A stretch of 64,000 nucleotides of DNA from Phoronis australis (lineage: Eukaryota; Phoronida; Phoronidae): assembly GCA_002633005.1 (NCBI GenBank), contig NMRA01000225.1:49284-113283 (forward strand). The letters run 5' to 3'. Of the stretch, positions 51,901 through 60,900 are shown one piece after another (the stretch's first letter is position 1; each line of letters starts with the position of its first letter). Position numbers and translations under genes: made by a program. The notes beneath the pieces were generated by a model. It had not been told where the DNA came from and ran no database searches. It worked only from the letters and a program-made list of their open reading frames with translations.

Positions 51901-54900
51901 CCTAAATTTTTGTGACATCTCGTGGGAGAGGATGACAGCTTCATAGCAGCAAATTTTGTTTTAAAATACGGATAGCTTGTATTATACTAAAAACTTGTTA
52001 TGAAATGATACTAGTTCCAATAATTTGTATGCAACTTTGTGGAAGAAGAGCTGCAGTTGATTGAGGAATCGACGAATAAATAAAGTGACCTATAGCTAAT
52101 GCAATACTTGACAGCGCCGAAAGCCGATGCAAAAGATTGCACAATAATTAGCAGCAGAATAATGGTTGAATGCCAATTTTTCCAACACAGCAGTAAAAAA
52201 TTTAGTTTACTCGAGGAAGAGTGTAGTTTTTGAGACACTAAATTTGTATCACATTTCTTGGTTAGTTTTTTACCCATATCGGCGCAAAACTGGGGTTTGG
52301 CCGATTCAACTAGACCGTATTTATCCATCTAGGCTGTGTCGCACTCAGCTCACGATGAACGGGAACCCCCCTAGCTGCTGCATTCATCGAGTCACGAGCG
52401 ACGATAATTGGCTTCGCTCATGCGGATACGATCAGCTGATTAAAATTTAGCCTAGATGACTCTACTTTTTATTGGTACAACTTTGAATTTTTCAAATCGG
52501 TCCAGAATAAGAGATTTAGCAACTCAGCAACACGATTACTTTCATTCGACGCACACGAATACAAAAATATAGGACCCAACTTATTTAGATTTTGGAACAC
52601 ATGCATTGCAATATTCAAATTACAAGCTGTAAAACGACGTTGTTTAATTTCATTCATTGTCATCCGTCTAATCGGAAATTTCCGAGTTGTGATCAGCGCG
52701 CAGCGGCGTGTGCGTATGTATACAAAACACGTGATTGTTATGTTCCTGAAGTACAAACATTAAGAAACTTTAGCATGCCTTTATTATTGACAGGGACACG
52801 ATAAAACGAATTTGGATTTTGACGATAGTCTTGATACAGCAAGTTGGCTGACTATCGTCAGTGTCTCCGTTAGACCCAGAAATTTCACACAGCCCGGGTC
52901 TAGCTCACCGCGTCACCTCGTCACCTTGTCCCCAACATGTATATCGAGCCTAGGAATTTTAATGTTTTGCTGATGGTAGATCTAACGACCGTCGGCATGT
53001 GCACTCAAAATCTGTGAGTTAACCGCCACTCACCTTGCACGTTGCAGCCGTTTAAGTGGAAAACAATCTAATAAACACAATTTTCTTGCATAATCCTCCG
53101 CCTTTTGTAACAAAAAATTCTGTCGTCGATGACCCGCACGCGCTTGCTCACTCACTCTCATACACAGTCGAACTTCAAAACAAACGTCACGTGACAACAA
53201 CGTGTGTGTTCATCCAGAGATTATCTCGTGTTGTGGGTTACGATGTAGTGCAGATTTGGACTTAATCGCAATTAATCTGGACTGCACGTGAACTTAAAAA
53301 ATTGTAAAACATAAGGAGGATTTCAGGTAATTTGTTGAATCGAAACTGTATTTTTATTCAGGTTTTCGCACTGGGATTCCTGCACAATTTTTCGAAAAAT
53401 GATCGTAATTTAGCATCAGAGTTTGACAGCAATGCACCACAATTTTGTAGAAAGACTGTTATAGGCTACAATTACGTCACAGAGCGTAAATTAGATGGAT
53501 TCTAGTTACCGATTTTACCCGTTTCGGAAACCGGGTTTCAACTACCTTAGGCTACAATAAGCATCCCCTCCCCGTGAAATGAATTTTTCTAAGCGCCTGG
53601 GGCGTTTATGAGAGCCAATACAGTATACAGCTTTCCACCAAGACTAGGTGATGCTACGACATATTCTTTGTTGCTTGTACGGATTGTTGCCAATTTCTGC
53701 TTGTTTCCGTAGCATAATGATGGCGGAAATGAAAACATTGCAAATTTGAATTTTAATGTTTGCATAATCCAGAAAATCAGAGGTCCGCGAAAGACTAGCA
53801 AAAGATTCCACTCTTTCAAAATTGCCATGAAGGTATTAACTATTCCAAGCAGCATTTTTTAACTGGTTTTGGCTAATTATCATTTTATGGCCTGGTCATT
53901 CATTCAGCCAAAAGTAGTTAAATAGGTGGCTTATCATCCAATTATTCACCCATGCTGACTCACAATAGAAGCCTGATCAGAGTGAAAGTGGATAAATGTG
54001 GTGTTTCTTGTGGTAGTGGATGTGTTCAGGAAGTTACTATACGGCTTCAGGCTAGGAGATGCTGCAAGGTAATTATTGTTGCTTGTACGGATTGTTGCCA
54101 ATTTTTCTTTGTTTCCATCACTTATGAGGATGACAGAAATGAAAACGTTGCAATTAGAATTTTATTGTTTGCATAATCCAGAAAATCAGAGGTTGGTAAA
54201 TTAAGTTTTTGAAAACGATTTAGACGAAAGTCTAGCAAAAAATGCCCACTCTCTCAAAGTTGCCCTGGAGGTATTAGCTATTCCATGCCAGCATTATTTA
54301 ATTTGTTGTCACTTATTATCATTTGATGGCCTGTGTATCCATTCATCTAAAAGTAGTTCCAGAGGTGGCTTATCAGCCAACTGTGTAGGCATGCTGACTC
54401 ACAACAGAGGCCTGATCAGAGTAAAGGGGGATAAATAGGGTGTTCCTATAGTTTCCTGTTGTGGATTTGTTTGTGACATGTGACCTTTGTTTTCTTTCCC
54501 TTCAAAATGAATGGTTGAAATATCCGCACCTACTGAGTCAAACATGTAATTTCTATTTGAGAAATCGAAACTGATGGCCATTTTCAAATATCATGGTGTC
54601 GACATCTTAAAGGTAACTGGCTGTCTTCAATTCACTTCTATGATGTTGATTTAAGGAAGTGGTATTTCACAAAGTTTTTAAAAAAATTGTGGTCTTGCTG
54701 TCAAATTTTCTTTATGCTGTGATATTGAAATGATTCATGCGAAAAGTCCAATGGTGCAAATTGTCTGAATAAATTCAAAGAAATTACTTGGTCATGCAGA
54801 ATATCTTTCATGCTCTCAGTCTGGTGTTTGTTGTTGGTTTACATTGAATAAACCTTTAACCAATCACAATCTGAACTCTTGCTGATAAGTCCTGAATGTG

Positions 54901-57900
54901 CTTCCTTCTTCCAGCTCCACTAAGACCAAGAATTTGGTTGATATTGGTGGCTCCCCCTGTGTTGTATCCATGGTGTCAAATAATGAGATTGTCTGTGTCA
55001 CTGAAAAGAGGACGCCATCTGCTACAGGCTTCAGAACCAACGTGGTTGTTGAAAACACGGATGTTGGAAAGACTTGCAAGGTTAGTCAAGTAGTAGATGT
55101 GACACTTGCATCCCTCACTGCCTCTCTCTCTGCTTCCCTCTCTCTCTCTCTCCATTCGTCCCTCTCTCCATCCCTCCTTCTCTCCATCCCTCCCTCTCTA
55201 CATCCCTCTCTCTCTCCATCCTCCCTCTCTCAATCCCTCCCTCTCTCCATCCCCTCCCTCTCTCCAACCTCTCCTCAGTTTCTCCTATTCCTGTCCTGCA
55301 ACGGGAAGACATTATGTACAAACACAATGGCTACACATTATATCATTTATTACAAGTATCCAAGGCTATTGGTCCAAAGTGTAATTACAGAGATTGAACT
55401 TATAATGACCAGGGAGGCTCAAACATTTCTGTACGTAATGATGATCTGTTACAAAATGAATCATATGGTAAATAAAACTAGTGATACATTTGTCAGGTTT
55501 TTTGTTAAACTAATAAATTTGTTGACACTGCTCCAATATTTTTCCAGCATAAATCTAACTCTCAAAGATGTATTTGCATGCTTGCCTTCTAATTATGTTG
55601 ATGTGTAGGAGGAGCTAACTGACAAATGCTGAACATCATCTTCATTAAGCAAAGTGCAGGCGTATTCATTGACAACTTAATGTTAAAACAAAATAGGTGA
55701 CCTTTGCACTAATGATGTAACTTGGAGGCTAACATAGCCCGCATCATGCAGTGTTATTCCGCAACACCACGTCATGGTACTTACTGGACGTGGTTGAGTG
55801 ACTTACGGCAGATCAGTTTCGACACAAAACTCATTCTTAAAAACATTTGAAAATTTTCAACCTACTTCATATTCACACCGTCGCTATATGTTGTGTTTCT
55901 ATCTAGTTTGACTTAGCGATCACAGAGATAAAAAATTAGCATGCAAGTTCCACTTTGAATCACGAAATGCTGGGCATACAAGTATTAAATGATATCTTCG
56001 ATGTTATTTGGACAGAAAAGACACGCTCCCAGAACAGGTAACAGGTGTCAGTTTCTGACAGTCAAGTCATGAAGTGCCCAAATCACGTCAATTATTGTGA
56101 ATTTTCTAGACAAACCCATTCAAATCTTCTCTAATTTAAATTGAGAAAAGTATCTTAACTTAGAATTATAATCAACGTCGCTCTGCCAAACCTATATATA
56201 ACAATTAATGGCACGTTGGGAAAAACATGAATAAAGGTTGTCTCACAGGCAACACCTTGGTTCAACCAGACACCACAAATACGATATTTACCGAGAAGTT
56301 TTTTAACTGCTGACGCTCGTTTATAGCCACACGTTCCATTGCAATCCAAATTAAACATTAAATCGTGGGATGCTCTTTTATATCTCTGTTATTGATTGCA
56401 TCTCCAAAATTTTGAGCCATTGCTTAATACATTAAATGTAATAATAAACAATGGGTAGCGAGCACATTCGCTTAACATTACATAATTTGAACATGTGGAT
56501 CCTACACCCAGGACCATTTTAATTACAAAATTTAATGTGAACACATTCAATGCACTGTCTCATACAGTACTTATCAAGCTCCCACATTTCTGCACCACAG
56601 CTCAAGGTCGGATATACCGTTTTATCAATGTCAAATAGGTCAAATAACAAAGACAACTATTCATTATGTCTGCCTCATCTGGATTATAATTGTTTTGACT
56701 AAGTATGTGTAACGTGAATTATTATTTGAGAATTGTTAATTAGTTCAAGAGTGTGGGCATTTCATTAATTTACCCAGATAAGTCTCGTGTGGCAAAAATT
56801 TGTCCGCATTAGGCATGAACCCGACAGAATTTGCTATTGATTATACTTCACTTTATACTTTATCTGTAGATGGGGTTGACATAGAGAGTGTAAGAACGTC
56901 ATGAATGTGCATGGTCTTACCTCAAATCAAATGCTTTCCTCAACCAAAGATGTCCTCAAAGAAAAATATTGGTCAAGGGGTGTTTAAAACAAGTACTAAT
57001 TGGGTTGTAATGAAATAACATCCACCATTGTGTATGAAAGGTTCAGGGAAATCTGTATCAAATTATTCGAGCTTAACATGGGGAGTTTGCTCGTATGATG
57101 CAAACTCATGTACAGCATCACAACCTTTATCTCTGTCCCTGTCTCCCCCTCTCTCTCTCTCCCCGAGGTTTTCATGACATGTGTGCCTTCTGCGTTCTCT
57201 TGTTTCTATGGAAAAGTACATCTATCAGCCCAATTTTAAAAAATGTTTCTGTGGAATCCAGGTGTTTTCGGATGTGCTGAGGGTTGAGAGAGCTTAATCT
57301 CGTGATACTCACCGATAGTTGCCACAGTTAAGGATGAACCAAATCAAAACTAGCACTTTTTTGTATGTTTCCAAGACCATTTGAAGTGTACTAGATAATT
57401 ATTATTTTCATTTCTTTGTGTTTAAATGGCTAATGACAGCACATGCCCTTTTTCAGTGTTCAAATTAGGTGTAATGCATTTTTGCAACAATCAAACAGAC
57501 GTGTGTTGAAGGTCATCTGGATGCCTATGTTTGTTAAAATGGCATCTAACCTGTGTTTTGTGCATAAAAGTTTTGATTTGGGGCACTTACTATAAAATTG
57601 GTATTATCTTGTTTTTTACTACTACTAACAGTAAATGCTTCAAGAGGTGCTCGTTGTTTCTTGAGACCTGAAAAATAGTTTTACCACCATCATGTTTAGA
57701 CATTAGACAATTTTGTGTGTGGCTGTTACTTTAATACTAAAAACATGTGGTTGAATTCATACATTTTTTCAATTTTTGCTTATGCCAGTCCAGACATTTT
57801 AGTCAGTTGAAGGTTGCGTACATTGGGTACATGATGTTGTTCATAACGCGAAGTTGTCGTGAGGACTCGATTGGGACCTCAGGGGTCTCACGCTCCACCG

Positions 57901-60900
57901 GCTAAATTGAAAAGGCTTTGTCCAGTCACGCGTTGTGGGTCATAAATCGAGATAATGATACCAACAGCTGACGCGACAAGCAGAACTACTTTCTTTTACT
58001 TCATTTGTGCACTAACTGGAGAAATTTAGAATTAGACTTTTAAACACTATCCGATCGTCAACTTTTTTTGGGAGACTTAAATCTCAATGTAGTTTGCGCA
58101 AAGACGATGTGCAATTTTTGGAGGTGTATTGACGATGATCAACGTTAAAACGGAGAGTAAATAAGTGCGTAATTGATCATCCAATCGGTAGTTTTGCGAG
58201 AAAGCGACGACCTTGCCGAAATTGAATAACGGAAACCCTTGAAAATCATTATAAGCGAGAAAGAGAAAACAAATATTTTCTGACGTTTAGGCTCATTAAC
58301 TTTGAGTAAACGAAACGTCGCAAATATGTTCCGTCTTCTCTTGCGCGCTCAGTGTTATGGCTAAAAATCGAGTTAGGAAACATCTAGACTAAAATCTTGA
58401 TGGTATCTTATTTTGCCAGCGACCATACACGGTATAAAAATGAATGAAAAGCTGAATTAGGCAAAACTTGACTTGCTGGAATTCTCGTCAAGGAACGCAT
58501 AAATATCACCATCATCTTCATGTCAAAATTACCAACTAAAACTCGAGGGGGAGGGCACGAACCTTACATCCTGGTACGCGTTTTCGTTAACGAACTTCAA
58601 AAAATAGAGCATGGAGGAGTGTTTGAAAGAGCCAAAATCCATCCAAGTCGAAGTGGCCATAACGGAGCGATATGGAGATTTAAAATGACGTGATTTATCC
58701 ATTTTTTCAGTTGCTGTGTACCTAAATGAACTGGCACAGAAAAAATGACTTAGGCCTACAGTACGATTTTCTGAAACGTACCTCAGCGAAATCGTCAAAG
58801 AAAAAAGCGCCACTTGCCACCTAAAACGGACAAAAACAACCAAAGCGCGCAACGCGTCGCTTACCTGAAAAAGTAACTCTTTCACTTGTTGTTTGTGGTT
58901 AAACATGTGATGTGTACCCATATTTTTGGTCGTGGCACCCTACAACGGGCTACTACTTCAAATGACACGTATATATTGTCGATGTCAAAATTTAACTGCC
59001 CCACCGGTTCCCAGGGTTTCATGTTTTGTAATTTAAAATGATTGCATAAACTTAGGAATAAATGCGAATTACAGGCACTGCGTTCACAAAGAGTAAGAAA
59101 ACAAAAACCCAGCGGCATACGATCACCTCGCTTTAACAATGCATTGTGCGCATTCCACATAACTAGTAGGCCACTCTTCAGATTAGTGCTTGGGCAATGA
59201 AAATAAGTGTAAGATTTCGGAAGAGTGTAATATATATTGTACATGAGAATTTCAAACGTTAACATGACTAGTTGTTCATACTATGGGAAAAGCAATAAGG
59301 GACACAGGCACTAGCGATGATAAACTCTTCAGTATAAATATTACATTTCACAGGATGAGCAAAACATGCACTAAGCACTGTTGAGATAACCTACCGAAAT
59401 CTTTTTAACTAACAATTATAAACTCTGCAATATAAACAATACACTTTATACAATGAACATGTAACAAATATACACACCCAAATAGTGTTACATGCAATCC
59501 CTGATGAGATCATCCATAAGTATGAATCCCTCCATGTAAACAATAACTCACATGGTGAGCAAAATATTTAAAGTGGGACTTAACTACAACATAGAAACCT
59601 TCAAAATTTGTGTCATAGCAGTACAAGGTTCTACTACTTGACAAAACACCATAAGTGATATAACTGCTGAGATCACTACCTTCACGAGGAAAAGTTATCA
59701 ATATAATAATATGAAACATGGGTTTGAGCAAAGTACCGGTAGGTGCACAATACTGCTATCCCTGGTGGAACCAGTCACTGAAAACCGCAATAAATTGCAC
59801 ACCTCACAAGATGACAATAATATGTATACAAGAATTTGCTTTTCAAGATAACCATGTGGAAATGACAGGGTCATTGCAGAACTTGGTAAAAAATCTGCAT
59901 TTCAGCCTAAAAAACAACCATTTTCAAAACCACACCAGGAGTCACTGAATAAAAATACTAAAAAAGACAGTATGTAATTCATTTCTTGGGATGCAAACAA
60001 TAACTATCCTAAACTGAAAAGATCAGTCATCCAAGGCTTGAAGAATATTCAAAATAGATACACTGGTTAAGCAATAAACTAGTAACAACAATAACGGAGA
60101 CATGTCGCAATAAATACATCCCTAGTTTTATAGGAGTAAAACTAGCATTTCAAGCTCAACAATGCCCATACAACACAAGCAGCTTACACATTTCCATAAC
60201 CACACAGGCAATACTGGTGTGGTACATGAATGAGGTGCACACACTATGCATTCATACACATGTGAGTAGGACATTCTCACTGACCACAATGGTCAACAAA
60301 GCTGCATGCAGAATACTACCCTGCTGGCATCTCAAAGCATTTGATATACATAGAACATTGGAAATGAGTGGAGGGCACACTAATAAATGCTCTGGTGGGG
60401 CCCTTAAATCCAGTAAGGTCATACGCTGTTCAGCAAAAAAAAAACAGCTTTTCAAACAAATTTCCAAACACAGTACAACACTTTCAAACACGATTAAGTG
60501 CCAAAAATACCGGAATTGATACCTGGGCCCTGTCATTGATCTTTTTACAGGAATTGGAACTCGAAATTACGTTTGGAATTTTGTACTCTACTTTTGTGCG
60601 AACTTAAGACAGGTGGCTATTATCCTATGCTCCTATTAGTGTTAGTTTACAGTTGATAAACCCAAGAAGAATCCAGTACAATAAACTGGTATGTTATGAA
60701 ATCCATTCTAGTTACTTCACGAAAAATAAGCAGAGCTTGGAATGAGCAATAACAAAAACAGCGGAGAAATTTCCAGCTGATGTATGATACACAAAAAATA
60801 GGTTTGGGTGATAGACATTTTTGGATGTAAAATTTACCTGAACTAAACATTTAATGAAGTCGAAAAAATCATAAAAAGAGGAAACTGGAAATCCAATCAG

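Noticed and set aside
55106-55384. Ser/Leu/Pro-rich frames on + and Glu/Arg-rich frame on -
   Set aside because: Produced by the CT-rich low-complexity tract.
55722-55841. Protein-like + frame ARIMQCYSATPRHGTYWTW
   Set aside because: Forty codons, no reliable splice sites, no recognised family.
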